Assembly (NCBI GenBank): GCA_002383425.1
Contig: DFYV01000121.1
Span: 4,562-11,556 of the forward strand
Reading direction: 5' to 3'
Source: Bacteroidales bacterium UBA4073
GTDB lineage: Bacteria; Bacteroidota; Bacteroidia; Bacteroidales; Tenuifilaceae
DNA: 6,995 nt
Part shown: in pieces, positions 1 through 6,965 of the stretch
How the letters are laid out: every line of letters begins with the position of its first letter
Numbering within the stretch: the first letter of the stretch is position 1
Made by a program: the position numbers and the translations under genes
Notes under the pieces: model-generated
The model's database searches: none
Told to the model about the DNA's origin: nothing
The model's input: the letters and a program-made list of their open reading frames with translations, nothing else

Positions 1-32
1 AAAAAATTTAAGCATCAAAAGATAAACTTTAG

Positions 33-40
33 TATATTTG
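33..40 (+). promoter_or_regulatory. Bacteroidota-type -7 promoter element (TATATTTG)
   Basis: TATATTTG matches all six fixed positions of the TAnnTTTG -7 consensus used by the Bacteroidota primary sigma factor. It ends 18 bases before the ATG at 59, so transcription would begin only about 10-15 bases ahead of that codon. I see no good upstream TTG (-33) element, but only 32 bases of the window lie upstream. Assignment as a promoter is inference from motif and position. Confidence 0.5.
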
Positions 41-58
41 AAATGAAAAATATAAAGT

Positions 59-541
59 ATGCCATTACCTACGAGTAGTAAAATGCGCATTAGCCTGCTG
101 AAGAAAAACGAAATAATTGATTTTATTGAATTTAATATCACGGGCGATGCAGAAAACTATGTTCGTTGCGATGATGAGTCGTATTACCTGCAAGCCAATA
201 TTTTCAACATATTTGCCGGGTGCTTTGAGCGCAGCCACCATCTATTCGATTATATTTCCCCTACGATGTATAATGCACGTCGTTTCATTCCACTCCGAAA
301 CGAACTACTCTCCAACCTTGAGCAATTGCTTGTAATTAAAAATGTATCGCAATTCCAACAGTACTTGAGTAAGGTATTTTTAGGAAAGGATTTACTTGAA
401 GTGCTCCAGCAAATTGATCCCGAATACGAGAGGCACTGGAAGGGGTATATTCGAAGGTTCATTCAGGTAAACAGGCATATAATGAGGCTGATAGACCAGT
501 GCATAGATGAGGATCGAGTTCTTTGGGTAATTCCCTACTAA
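59..541 (+). CDS. Uncharacterised 160-residue cytosolic protein
   Basis: I do not recognise a family. The product has no signal peptide, lipobox or transmembrane segment, so it is probably cytosolic. Residues about 10-50 alternate polar and hydrophobic positions, suggesting beta strands. They are followed by an aromatic, His-rich stretch (FERSHHLFDY, residues 56-65). From residue 80 to the end the pattern looks mainly helical, with charged Leu/Ile-rich segments, closing on a hydrophobic tail (WVIPY). The start is uncertain: ATG at 59 gives 160 residues, and an in-frame ATG at 83 gives 152 residues beginning MRISLLKK. Both lie downstream of the TATATTTG element at 33-40, and neither has a Shine-Dalgarno sequence. 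The gene converges with pdxB, with 10 bases between the stop codons. The open frame, the promoter and the exclusive tiling with neighbours support a real gene; its function is unknown. Confidence 0.72.
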   Translation: MPLPTSSKMRISLLKKNEIIDFIEFNITGDAENYVRCDDESYYLQANIFNIFAGCFERSHHLFDYISPTMYNARRFIPLRNELLSNLEQLLVIKNVSQFQQYLSKVFLGKDLLEVLQQIDPEYERHWKGYIRRFIQVNRHIMRLIDQCIDEDRVLWVIPY

Positions 542-551
542 AAATCAAAAC

Positions 552-1640
552 CTAACCAACCTGAAACCCAAGTTTTACAAGTTTTTCCACCTCATGGTTA
601 TACTCTAAAACTCTATGGCCAGTAAAATCGCGACGGTAATTATAAGTATTCCTGTAATCCTCGAAACCGCCAGATATTTTCCGAATATCATCATTTTCTA
701 TGCTGTAAGATTTACCAATCACTTCTAAAATACTATGGGCATTGCCAATTATTTTCTTTTCTGCTAATGGGTTTGGGATAGGCCACCATGGTTCAATGCC
801 AAGGTTAAAGTGCTTGCTTATGGAATCAACCACCATTTTGGTTGCCATAACCTTTCCCTCAAGCGAGTATCCAGCGATGTGAGGAGTAGCTACAATGGAA
901 CGACTGGCTAATGTTGTGTTCAGATTGGGTTCATTCTCCCACACATCTGATGCAATATCGGCATTAGGGTTGGAACCCAAAAAATGGAGCAAATCATTTT
1001 CATCAATAACCCCACCACGCGATGTGTTAATAAAAAAGCAGTTAGACTTACATAGAGCTATATTTGATGCATTCAACAAGTGATGGGTAGGATATTTTCC
1101 TGTTTTAGTTAAAGGGACATGAAAAGAGATGATATCGGACGATTCAAGCAATTGTTTAAGCTGAACGAAATCAGGTAAACCCTCATTTTCGGCTCTGGGG
1201 GGATCGCAGCAAACCACATTCATTCCCAAAGCACTGCCCAATGTAGCTACTTTGCTCCCAACATTTCCTACCCCAACAACCCCTAAAGTTAAACCATGTG
1301 GGCTAATGCTTCTGACCTGTAACCATTTAACAATTGCAGCGCCAACCCACTGCTGAACAGCAGCAGCATTACATCCGGGTGCAGTTTGCCAAACAATTCC
1401 ATGTTCACGGCAGAAATCTACATCGATATGATCGAATCCAATGGTGGCAGAGGCTATGTATTTTACCTTTGAACCTTCAAGTAATTGCTTGTTACATTGG
1501 GTTCGGGTGCGAACTATCAGTATATCAGCATTCTTAGTATTTTCTCTACTGATGAGATGACCGGGTATATACTTAACATCAAAAAAAGGCTCGAGAACAC
1601 CTTTAAGGTATGGTATATGGCTATCAGCAATTATTTTCAT
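552..1640 (-). CDS. pdxB: 4-phosphoerythronate dehydrogenase (PdxB)
   Basis: Cytosolic NAD-dependent enzyme that oxidises 4-phospho-D-erythronate to 2-oxo-3-hydroxy-4-phosphobutanoate, the second step of the DXP-dependent route to pyridoxal 5'-phosphate. The 362-residue product (from ATG at 1640) has the D-2-hydroxyacid dehydrogenase plan. It shows an N-terminal substrate-domain motif (VRTRT, 43-47), then SATIGFDHID (64-73) and TAPGCNAAAV (87-96), which are strongly PdxB-like. The Rossmann nucleotide motif GVGNVG is at 123-128, with CDPPRA at 145-150. The catalytic trio is Arg208 (NTSRGG), Glu237 (ENEP) and His254 (PHIAGYSLEGK). The C-terminal 70-75 residues match the PdxB dimerisation domain, with a YRNTYNYRRDF motif and a KLGF ending. 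The frame is open back to an ATG at 1676, but that codon lies upstream of the apparent promoter (1655-1662), and homologues start at MKI-D--PY, so 1640 is preferred. No other B6 gene is in the window. Confidence 0.95.
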   Translation of the reverse strand: MKIIADSHIPYLKGVLEPFFDVKYIPGHLISRENTKNADILIVRTRTQCNKQLLEGSKVKYIASATIGFDHIDVDFCREHGIVWQTAPGCNAAAVQQWVGAAIVKWLQVRSISPHGLTLGVVGVGNVGSKVATLGSALGMNVVCCDPPRAENEGLPDFVQLKQLLESSDIISFHVPLTKTGKYPTHHLLNASNIALCKSNCFFINTSRGGVIDENDLLHFLGSNPNADIASDVWENEPNLNTTLASRSIVATPHIAGYSLEGKVMATKMVVDSISKHFNLGIEPWWPIPNPLAEKKIIGNAHSILEVIGKSYSIENDDIRKISGGFEDYRNTYNYRRDFTGHRVLEYNHEVEKLVKLGFQVG

Positions 1641-1654
1641 TCCTGAAATTTGAG

Positions 1655-1662
1655 CAAAGATA
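1655..1662 (-). promoter_or_regulatory. Probable pdxB -7 promoter element (TATCTTTG)
   Basis: Read on the minus strand, 1662-1655 is TATCTTTG, a full TAnnTTTG match, 14 bases ahead of the ATG at 1640. It leaves a leader of about ten bases and sits inside the possible N-terminal extension from 1676, which argues that the extension is not translated. No convincing TTG -33 element is visible at the usual distance. Confidence 0.5.
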
Positions 1663-1714
1663 AAAAAGTATAGCATGATAATTTATTTCGTATTACATTA
1701 CAAACAAAATGAGC

Positions 1715-1722
1715 TAATTTTA
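1715..1722 (+). promoter_or_regulatory. Candidate promoter for the YhcH-family gene (TAATTTTA)
   Basis: TAATTTTA matches five of the six fixed positions of TAnnTTTG (last G replaced by A) and lies 16 bases upstream of the ATG at 1739, the same geometry as the candidate elements of the other two promoters. The 98 bases between the pdxB start at 1640 and 1739 would therefore hold two divergent, non-overlapping promoters. The sequence is AT-rich, so a chance match is possible. Confidence 0.35.
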
Positions 1723-1738
1723 CCTGAAATATTGAAAA

Positions 1739-2188
1739 ATGGTTTTAGCATCTTTAACCGATTTAGGTAACTACATTAACCTACATCCCCTTTTTGAGCG
1801 GGTTGAACAAGCTCTGATCACCCTTGATTTGAGCAATCCTGGAGAAAAAATTTATATCGACGGAGAAAATCTGATAGCCATACCATCATTCAACAAGGCC
1901 CGGAGCGCCGAAGAAGTTCAATTAGAATCGCACGATAAGTATATCGATATTCAGATTTGCCTGCAAGGCGAGGAAACCATAGGTTGGCGCGATAGGCAAA
2001 CCTGTAATACCATAAAAGAGCCCTATAATTCCGACAACGATATTACCTTTTACTCCGACCAGCCTTCCTGCTATGTAACCCTAAAGGCAAATCAGTTTGC
2101 CATTTTTTTCCCTTCGGATTGCCACGCTCCACTAATTGGTACAGGAGTCATTAAAAAAGTGGTGTTTAAGGTTAAAATAGATTTATAG
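1739..2188 (+). CDS. YhcH/YjgK/YiaL (DUF386) family protein, possible sugar anomerase
   Basis: A 149-residue cytosolic protein of the DUF386 family, which has a double-stranded beta-helix (cupin-like) fold and includes E. coli EbgC, YiaL and YhcH/NanQ. The length is typical of the family. Diagnostic stretches are ESHDKYIDIQ (63-72), GEETIGWRD (77-85), the Asp/Tyr run before the acidic turn (96-108), and FFPSDCHAPLIG (123-134) followed by IKKVVFKV (138-145). Glu63, His65 and His129 are the likely metal- or substrate-contacting residues, by family position. Some members interconvert sugar anomers (NanQ on N-acetylneuraminate), and EbgC modulates a beta-galactosidase. No sialic-acid or galactoside gene is adjacent, so the substrate cannot be assigned here. 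It is transcribed away from pdxB. The following gene starts 49 bases downstream with no terminator seen between them, so read-through is possible. Confidence 0.9.
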   Translation: MVLASLTDLGNYINLHPLFERVEQALITLDLSNPGEKIYIDGENLIAIPSFNKARSAEEVQLESHDKYIDIQICLQGEETIGWRDRQTCNTIKEPYNSDNDITFYSDQPSCYVTLKANQFAIFFPSDCHAPLIGTGVIKKVVFKVKIDL

Positions 2189-2237
2189 TTGCATAATTTT
2201 TGTTGTGAGGCAAATAGGAAACTAAACTGACCAACCA

Positions 2238-3539
2238 ATGAAAATCAATTTAGTACGGATTGTCATAGCTATGGCTATGTTATCATTAGGTGCTTGTGCA
2301 ACCATTCTGAATACCACAAAACAAAAGGTTAGCTTAACCTCCAACCCAATTGGTGCGGAGGTTTACATAAACGGTAAAAGCGCCAATAAAACAACCCCCT
2401 GCACGGTTCGGGTTAACCGCAAGGTAAAAAAAGGCCCGACTAATGGGCGTAACCAGTACGTTTATGAGTTTCGGAAAGAAGGTTTTGTACCTTACACCTA
2501 CACAGATAAAGCTGAGGTTAGCAGTAAAATCTACCTGAATTTGTTGTTTAGCCTTGCAGCCATTCCTGCCTTTGGAATCGATTTTATATCGGGTGGCGCT
2601 TTCTACTACAACGACGATGTTCTGGCTACCCTGCAAAAAGAAACAGCCGGTTACGTGGTAATCCGCGATACCGTGGTCAAACAGGTTTACGTTACCGCCC
2701 CCGAAGCCAAGGGTTACATGTTCGAAAAACTTTCCGATGTTGATATTGATATCCCTAACAATAATCTGGAATACCCATTACGCTTTGCCCTTATAATAGG
2801 CAATGAAGATTACAGCAGTAAACAGGTAGACCTGAACAAAGAGATTAATGTTGACTTTGCCCGTAATGATGCCAGCGCATTCAAGGAATACGCCATTAAG
2901 GTGCTGGGTATTCCCGAAAGCAACATCATCTTTTTGCTCGATGCCACCACCGGGCAGATGAAACAGGCTATAGCCAAGACAAACCTAATAATTAAAAATG
3001 CGAAAGGCAAAGCTGAGGTATTTGTTTACTATGCGGGGCATGGCCTGCCCGATGAGGTAACCCGTGAACCATACCTAATTCCGGTTGACATTAGCGGACA
3101 AAATGCCCGCGATGGTATAAAGCTAAACGATTTATATGCCAAACTTACCGAATACCCATCGAAAAGGATCATTGTTTTTCTTGATGCCTGTTTCTCGGGT
3201 GGGGCTCGCAATAAGGAGTTGGTGGCTACCCGCGGAGTTAAAGTACGCCCCACCGAAAGTTTACTCCAGGGTAACATCGCCACGCTATCGGCTGTGTCGG
3301 GTGAACAGGTTGCCCTCCCCTATAAGGACAAACATCACGGTTTTTTCACCTACTACCTTCTTAAAAAGTTAAAAGATACCAGGGGAAATATTACCTTCAA
3401 GGAGCTCAGCTCATACCTTGATGAAATTTTACCTTTACAATCGGTTCTATTAAACGATAAAGAACAAACCCCCGTAGTTAGAATTGGCATTAATCCAACT
3501 GAAGACCTTGAGAACTGGGTTCTAACCAAATCGAACTAA
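2238..3539 (+). CDS. PEGA-type lipoprotein with caspase-like (peptidase C14) domain
   Basis: A 433-residue predicted lipoprotein protease. Residues 1-20 form a lipoprotein signal (basic N-terminus, hydrophobic core, lipobox LGAC with Cys20). Residues 31-60 fit a PEGA-type strand module (SLTSNPIGAEVYINGK, then TTPCTVRV), continued by YVYEFRKEGFVPYT (74-87). A hydrophobic stretch (98-124, with FGIDFISGGAFYYND) resembles the tail seen in many Bacteroidota PEGA lipoproteins. A linker runs to about 180. From 181 there is a caspase-fold domain: FALIIGNEDY (183-192), ARNDASAFKEY (208-218), catalytic His268 in VYYAGHG, YLIPVD (279-284), catalytic Cys318 in FLDACFSGG, then SAVSGEQ (351-357) and HGFFTYYLLKKL (367-378). 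Both catalytic residues are present, so activity is plausible. Residues after Cys20 (ATILNTTK) lack acidic residues, which suggests a periplasm-facing anchor (inference). Substrate and role are unknown. A hairpin terminator follows directly. Confidence 0.9.
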   Translation: MKINLVRIVIAMAMLSLGACATILNTTKQKVSLTSNPIGAEVYINGKSANKTTPCTVRVNRKVKKGPTNGRNQYVYEFRKEGFVPYTYTDKAEVSSKIYLNLLFSLAAIPAFGIDFISGGAFYYNDDVLATLQKETAGYVVIRDTVVKQVYVTAPEAKGYMFEKLSDVDIDIPNNNLEYPLRFALIIGNEDYSSKQVDLNKEINVDFARNDASAFKEYAIKVLGIPESNIIFLLDATTGQMKQAIAKTNLIIKNAKGKAEVFVYYAGHGLPDEVTREPYLIPVDISGQNARDGIKLNDLYAKLTEYPSKRIIVFLDACFSGGARNKELVATRGVKVRPTESLLQGNIATLSAVSGEQVALPYKDKHHGFFTYYLLKKLKDTRGNITFKELSSYLDEILPLQSVLLNDKEQTPVVRIGINPTEDLENWVLTKSN

Positions 3540-3558
3540 ATGGACTCGTAATTTGTTG

Positions 3559-3586
3559 AAGTTAAGTTACCAAGCTTAACTTTTTT
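3559..3586 (+). terminator. Rho-independent terminator after the caspase lipoprotein gene
   Basis: The left arm 3559-3568 pairs with 3573-3582: eight perfect Watson-Crick pairs, then a T-G wobble and a T-A pair, closing on a four-base ACCA loop. A six-T run (3581-3586) follows, its first two bases closing the stem. It begins 20 bases after the stop codon at 3539 and ends 9 bases before the ATG at 3596. Termination of the upstream gene is the simplest reading. Because it sits so close to the next start it could also act as an attenuator. Confidence 0.75.
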
Positions 3587-3595
3587 ACTTCACCT

Positions 3596-5926
3596 ATGGT
3601 TAAAACGATTTTAAACTTAGTATTGCTCTTCACCTTTCCCTTTCATGTTTTGCAAGGGCAGGAAAAATTCTTTATAAGTGGATACATCAAAGATGCCCAA
3701 ACAGGTGAAGTTCTTATTGGTGCAACCGTAATAGCCAAAGAAATCAATATTGGCACAGCCACAAATGGGTATGGGTATTACACCATATCGCTACCCCAGG
3801 GGGAGTACTCATTATCGTTCGCCTACTTAGGCTATGAAACCGAAGTAAAAACAATCCAGATTAACAGGAATATCAGGTTAGATATTGAGCTATCGCCAAA
3901 TGCTCAAGAGATACAGGAGGTTGTCATAAGTAGGGAAAAAGGGAATAGCAATGTTCAGCGCAACGAGATGAGCCTTGTGAAGCTCGACATGAAAAGTGTG
4001 AATCAAATACCAGCTTTAATGGGCGAAGTTGACGTGATTAAGGCAATTCAGCTATTACCCGGGGTGCAAAGCACAGCCGAGGGAGGGTCAGGGTTTAGCG
4101 TAAGAGGAGGCGCATCGGATCAAAACCTTATTATACTCGATGAAGCAACCATATACAACGCATCACACCTAATGGGTTTCTTTTCGGTATTCAATAACGA
4201 CGCCGTAAAAGATGTTAAGCTCTATAAAGGTGATATGCCGGCATCGTTTGGGGGAAGGTTATCGTCGGTACTCGATATCAGGATGAAAGAGGGAAACAGC
4301 AAGGATTACCACGTTACCGGAGGAATAGGAAGCATATCGAGCCGCATAACGGCCGAAGGGCCAATAATGAAAGATAGGAGTTCGTTCATGGTATCGGGCC
4401 GAAGAACTTACGTTGATCTGTTTTTCCCACTTATCAACAACGACAACCTCAAAAAAAGTACACTTTACTTTTACGATTTGAACGCAAAGGTAAACCTGAC
4501 CATAAATCCCAATAATCGTATTTTTGTTTCGGGGTATTTTGGGCGCGATATGTTTGGCCGCGACATAAGCGGTTTTGGGTTTGGTAACCAAACCCTTTCG
4601 GCAAGGTGGAACCATATTTTCAAGCATAACCTCTTCATGAACACCACCGTTATTTCAAGTAATTACACCTACTTTTTGGAATCGAACACCAACGATGCCA
4701 ATGCCATCAGGTGGGAATCGAATATGGAAGAGCTAAGCGCTAAAGTTGACTTTAACTATACCCTTGGCCCAAAATACCAGCTTAAATTTGGCTTATCGAG
4801 CGCTTACCTGACATTCAAGCCAGGATTGATTAACGGGATAACCCCCGAGGCATTTATCCAGCAATGGGAAATTCCACACCAACATGCGTTGGAACATGGT
4901 GTTTACTTTTCGAACGAGTTTGACCTGGGAAAAATCTCATTTAAAGCCGGATTGCGTGTATCGGCATTCCAAAATATTGGCAAAGGCGAGAGCCTCGTTC
5001 TTTCGCCTGACTACAAGGTAATAGATAAACTCTCCCACCCTAAAGGCGATATATTCAACACCTATGTAAATCCAGAGCCACGGCTGGGAATGGTTTACCG
5101 GTTAAGCGACAGCACTTCGGTAAAACTTAGCTACTCTCACACCACCCAGTATGTTCAGCTGGCTTCCAACTCGCAGGGTGGCAATCCGCTTGATGTATGG
5201 TTTCCTGCTTCGCCCAATATTAAACCCCAGCAAGCTGACCAGTGGGCAGTAGGCTACTTCAGAAACTTTTTAAACAATAAGCTTGAGGCATCGGTAGAGA
5301 TTTACTATAAAAATGTGAATAATTTCGTCGATTTTAAAGACTTTGCCAGTGTGCTGCTTAACGATGAGCTTGAAGCCGATATCAGGCAGGGTAAAGCATA
5401 CTCTTACGGGCTGGAGCTATTTACCCGGATTGCCCTGAATAGATGGGAGGGTTGGGTTAGCTACACTTACGGCAGGACTTTCCGAAAAACGGAAGGTGTT
5501 AACATGGGTAGAACTTATAGCGCCACATTCGATAAACCACACAACGCCACGGTTGTGCTGAGCTACAAGGTTAACAAACAAATAACCATTTCGGCCAACT
5601 GGGTTTACTCCACAGGTCAAACCTACACCCAACCAACCGGTCGATATGAAATAGACAATGTGATCATACCCATTTACTCCGATAGGAATGCCAAACGCTA
5701 TCCCGATTACCACCGGCTCGACCTTTCTGTAAATATTACAACCAAAAAAAGCCTTACCCGCAAATGGAAAAGCGAATGGAACATATCTATTTACAACCTG
5801 TATAACAGGCATAACGCTTGGACTATAAACTTTGTTCAGGACGAGAGTAATTCGAATATAATATATGCTGAAAAAACTTACCTGTTTCCAGTAATTCCAT
5901 CGGTAACCTATAATTTCAAATTTTAG
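3596..5926 (+). CDS. TonB-dependent outer-membrane receptor with carboxypeptidase-like N-terminal domain
   Basis: A 776-residue outer-membrane channel expected to import a ligand using TonB-ExbBD energy. Residues 1-21 are a Sec signal peptide with a probable cut after VLQG. A CarboxypepD_reg-like beta-sandwich spans about 26-100 (GYIKDAQTGEVLIGATV, GYGYYTISLPQGEYSLSF, YLGYETEVK). It is followed by a TonB-box-like EIQEVVIS (105-112). The plug domain spans about 125-230, with LLPGVQS (153-159), GFSVRGGASDQNLIILDEA (166-184), YNASHLMGFFSVFN (187-200) and PASFGGRLSSVLDIRMKEG (215-233). The rest is a beta-barrel of alternating aromatic strands ending in YNFKF, with the terminal Phe expected for outer-membrane assembly. 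The DUF4249 gene begins two bases after the stop, so they form one operon. The closest family is the receptor type paired with DUF4249 rather than SusD. The substrate cannot be read from the sequence. The ATG at 3596 is supported by the signal peptide. Confidence 0.95.
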   Translation: MVKTILNLVLLFTFPFHVLQGQEKFFISGYIKDAQTGEVLIGATVIAKEINIGTATNGYGYYTISLPQGEYSLSFAYLGYETEVKTIQINRNIRLDIELSPNAQEIQEVVISREKGNSNVQRNEMSLVKLDMKSVNQIPALMGEVDVIKAIQLLPGVQSTAEGGSGFSVRGGASDQNLIILDEATIYNASHLMGFFSVFNNDAVKDVKLYKGDMPASFGGRLSSVLDIRMKEGNSKDYHVTGGIGSISSRITAEGPIMKDRSSFMVSGRRTYVDLFFPLINNDNLKKSTLYFYDLNAKVNLTINPNNRIFVSGYFGRDMFGRDISGFGFGNQTLSARWNHIFKHNLFMNTTVISSNYTYFLESNTNDANAIRWESNMEELSAKVDFNYTLGPKYQLKFGLSSAYLTFKPGLINGITPEAFIQQWEIPHQHALEHGVYFSNEFDLGKISFKAGLRVSAFQNIGKGESLVLSPDYKVIDKLSHPKGDIFNTYVNPEPRLGMVYRLSDSTSVKLSYSHTTQYVQLASNSQGGNPLDVWFPASPNIKPQQADQWAVGYFRNFLNNKLEASVEIYYKNVNNFVDFKDFASVLLNDELEADIRQGKAYSYGLELFTRIALNRWEGWVSYTYGRTFRKTEGVNMGRTYSATFDKPHNATVVLSYKVNKQITISANWVYSTGQTYTQPTGRYEIDNVIIPIYSDRNAKRYPDYHRLDLSVNITTKKSLTRKWKSEWNISIYNLYNRHNAWTINFVQDESNSNIIYAEKTYLFPVIPSVTYNFKF

Positions 5927-5928
5927 CC

Positions 5929-6795
5929 ATGAAGAAATTCTCACTAACTATTGGGATACTTGCCATAATAACCGCTGCATGTACCGAAATAATTGATATA
6001 GATTTAGACACATCGGACAGTAAGCTAATAGTTTACGGAAGTATTACCACCGACACCATGAACCACTGCATCAGGTTAACCCAATCGGTTCCGGTTTATA
6101 GCACCCCTCAAGCCCTACCCGTTTCCAACGCCACGGTTTACATTATGGAAGACAACACCCGTTACAACCTTACAGAGGATTTCAACAATCCGGGTTACTA
6201 CTACACAGCAGATAATGTTTACGGAAAATCGTCAGCAACTTACAGGTTATACATTGAGGATGTTAACATTAATGGGGTAACTTCGTTTCAGGCGGAAACT
6301 CAAATGCCCACACTGATTGAAGGCTACCAAACTGATTACCTGGATTCAATAAATGTTACGTACAACAAGGATTGGGATGGCTGGGTGATAAATGGTTGGG
6401 CTAAAGAACCACAGAATATGCGCAATTACTACATGTTCCGTGTGAAAATTAACGATGTTCTTTACAGCGATAGCCTGGACAACCTAATACTTGTTGACGA
6501 TAAATTCTTTAATGGCACTACCACGAGCGGTGTAACCTATTACTTTATTCGCGAAAGGGATACCCTGAAAGTAGGCAGTAAGGTTACATTAGAGCTATGC
6601 GCAATTACCAGTGAACATTACCAGTACCTTATCGAGGCACAAGCAGCATCACGGCCACAATTCCCGCTTTTTAGTCCACCACCTGCCAACCCCAGAACCA
6701 ATGTGAACAATGGTGCACTTGGTTTTTTTAGTGCGTATGCTATTATCCGGACTTCGTATGTTATGAGTGAAAAAGATTTTATCGGAATACCATGA
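5929..6795 (+). CDS. DUF4249 family lipoprotein, partner of the TonB-dependent receptor
   Basis: A 288-residue predicted lipoprotein. The signal is MKKFSLTIGILAIITAAC, with lipid-modified Cys18. It fits DUF4249, a Bacteroidota family encoded next to TonB-dependent receptors. Supporting features are the early strand LIVYGSIT (33-40), a PVSNATVYIMED segment (64-75), the NPGYYYT turn (87-93), TYRLYIE (104-110), and the C-terminal signature PPPANPRTNVNNGALGFFSAY (250-270). The acidic residues just after Cys18 (TEIIDIDLD) resemble export signals that place Bacteroidota lipoproteins on the cell surface, so it may cap or feed the receptor in a SusD-like position (inference). The start lies two bases past the receptor stop, implying translational coupling. 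The length is within the family's usual range and no truncation is visible. The function is not known biochemically. Confidence 0.9.
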   Translation: MKKFSLTIGILAIITAACTEIIDIDLDTSDSKLIVYGSITTDTMNHCIRLTQSVPVYSTPQALPVSNATVYIMEDNTRYNLTEDFNNPGYYYTADNVYGKSSATYRLYIEDVNINGVTSFQAETQMPTLIEGYQTDYLDSINVTYNKDWDGWVINGWAKEPQNMRNYYMFRVKINDVLYSDSLDNLILVDDKFFNGTTTSGVTYYFIRERDTLKVGSKVTLELCAITSEHYQYLIEAQAASRPQFPLFSPPPANPRTNVNNGALGFFSAYAIIRTSYVMSEKDFIGIP

Positions 6796-6830
6796 AGAGC
6801 TAAAAGTTAAAAGTTAAAGGTTGAATAAAG

Positions 6831-6879
6831 GTTCGGGGTTCAAAATTCCAGATTCCAGATTCAAAATTCCAGATTTCAG
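6831..6879. repeat. Degenerate ATTCCAG-type heptads
   Basis: Seven consecutive units: GTTCGGG, GTTCAAA, ATTCCAG, ATTCCAG, ATTCAAA, ATTCCAG and ATTTCAG. Three are identical, and the others differ from ATTCCAG by one to four bases. They are exactly in phase with the ATTACGA array that follows, so the unit sequence changes without the 7-base register being lost. Confidence 0.8.
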
Positions 6880-6928
6880 ATTACGAATTACGAATTACGA
6901 ATTACGAATTACGAATTACGAATTACGA
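6880..6928. repeat. Perfect tandem array, (ATTACGA)7
   Basis: Seven identical copies of ATTACGA, 49 bases in total, followed in the same register by ATTAAAG (6929-6935) and ATTCCTT (6936-6942). Perfect identity of adjacent copies implies recent expansion or slippage, so copy number is likely to vary between strains. There are no spacers, so it is not a CRISPR array. Confidence 0.95.
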
Positions 6929-6946
6929 ATTAAAGATTCCTTTTTT

Positions 6947-6960
6947 CGAACAACGAACAA
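6947..6960. repeat. Two tandem CGAACAA heptads
   Basis: Two identical CGAACAA units directly after a six-T run (6941-6946). They have the same unit length as the flanking arrays but a different sequence and a shifted register. On its own a two-copy repeat would be unremarkable; the context makes it part of the heptad tract. Confidence 0.6.
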
Positions 6961-6965
6961 AAAGA

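Noticed and set aside
541..590. Bidirectional terminator between the two convergent genes
   Set aside because: Only 10 bases separate the stop codons, and I could not find a convincing hairpin on either strand there or just inside the flanking genes.
2194..2202. TAATTTTTG as a promoter for the caspase lipoprotein gene
   Set aside because: It has one base too many between TA and TTTG and no upstream TTG at the right spacing in an AT-rich gap, so it cannot be told from chance.
2334..2636. Minus-strand open frame of 100 codons
   Set aside because: It is antisense to the PEGA-type portion of the lipoprotein gene, with low-information composition and no motif.
4259..4627. Minus-strand open frame of 122 codons
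   Set aside because: It lies wholly within the receptor gene on the opposite strand and shows no recognisable motif, so it is a coding shadow.
5417..5944. Minus-strand open frame of 175 codons
   Set aside because: It is antisense to the C-terminal barrel of the receptor, whose frame is unambiguous. Its translation shows no domain, and it ends inside a well-defined gene.
6880..6928. Possible CRISPR or spacer-repeat array
   Set aside because: The 7-base units are directly adjacent with no unique spacers, and no cas gene is present.
6927..6946. Possible terminator after the DUF4249 gene (GAAT, short loop, ATTC, then C and six T)
   Set aside because: The stem is only four A/T-rich pairs and is explained by the repeat sequence itself. 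It is too weak to call.
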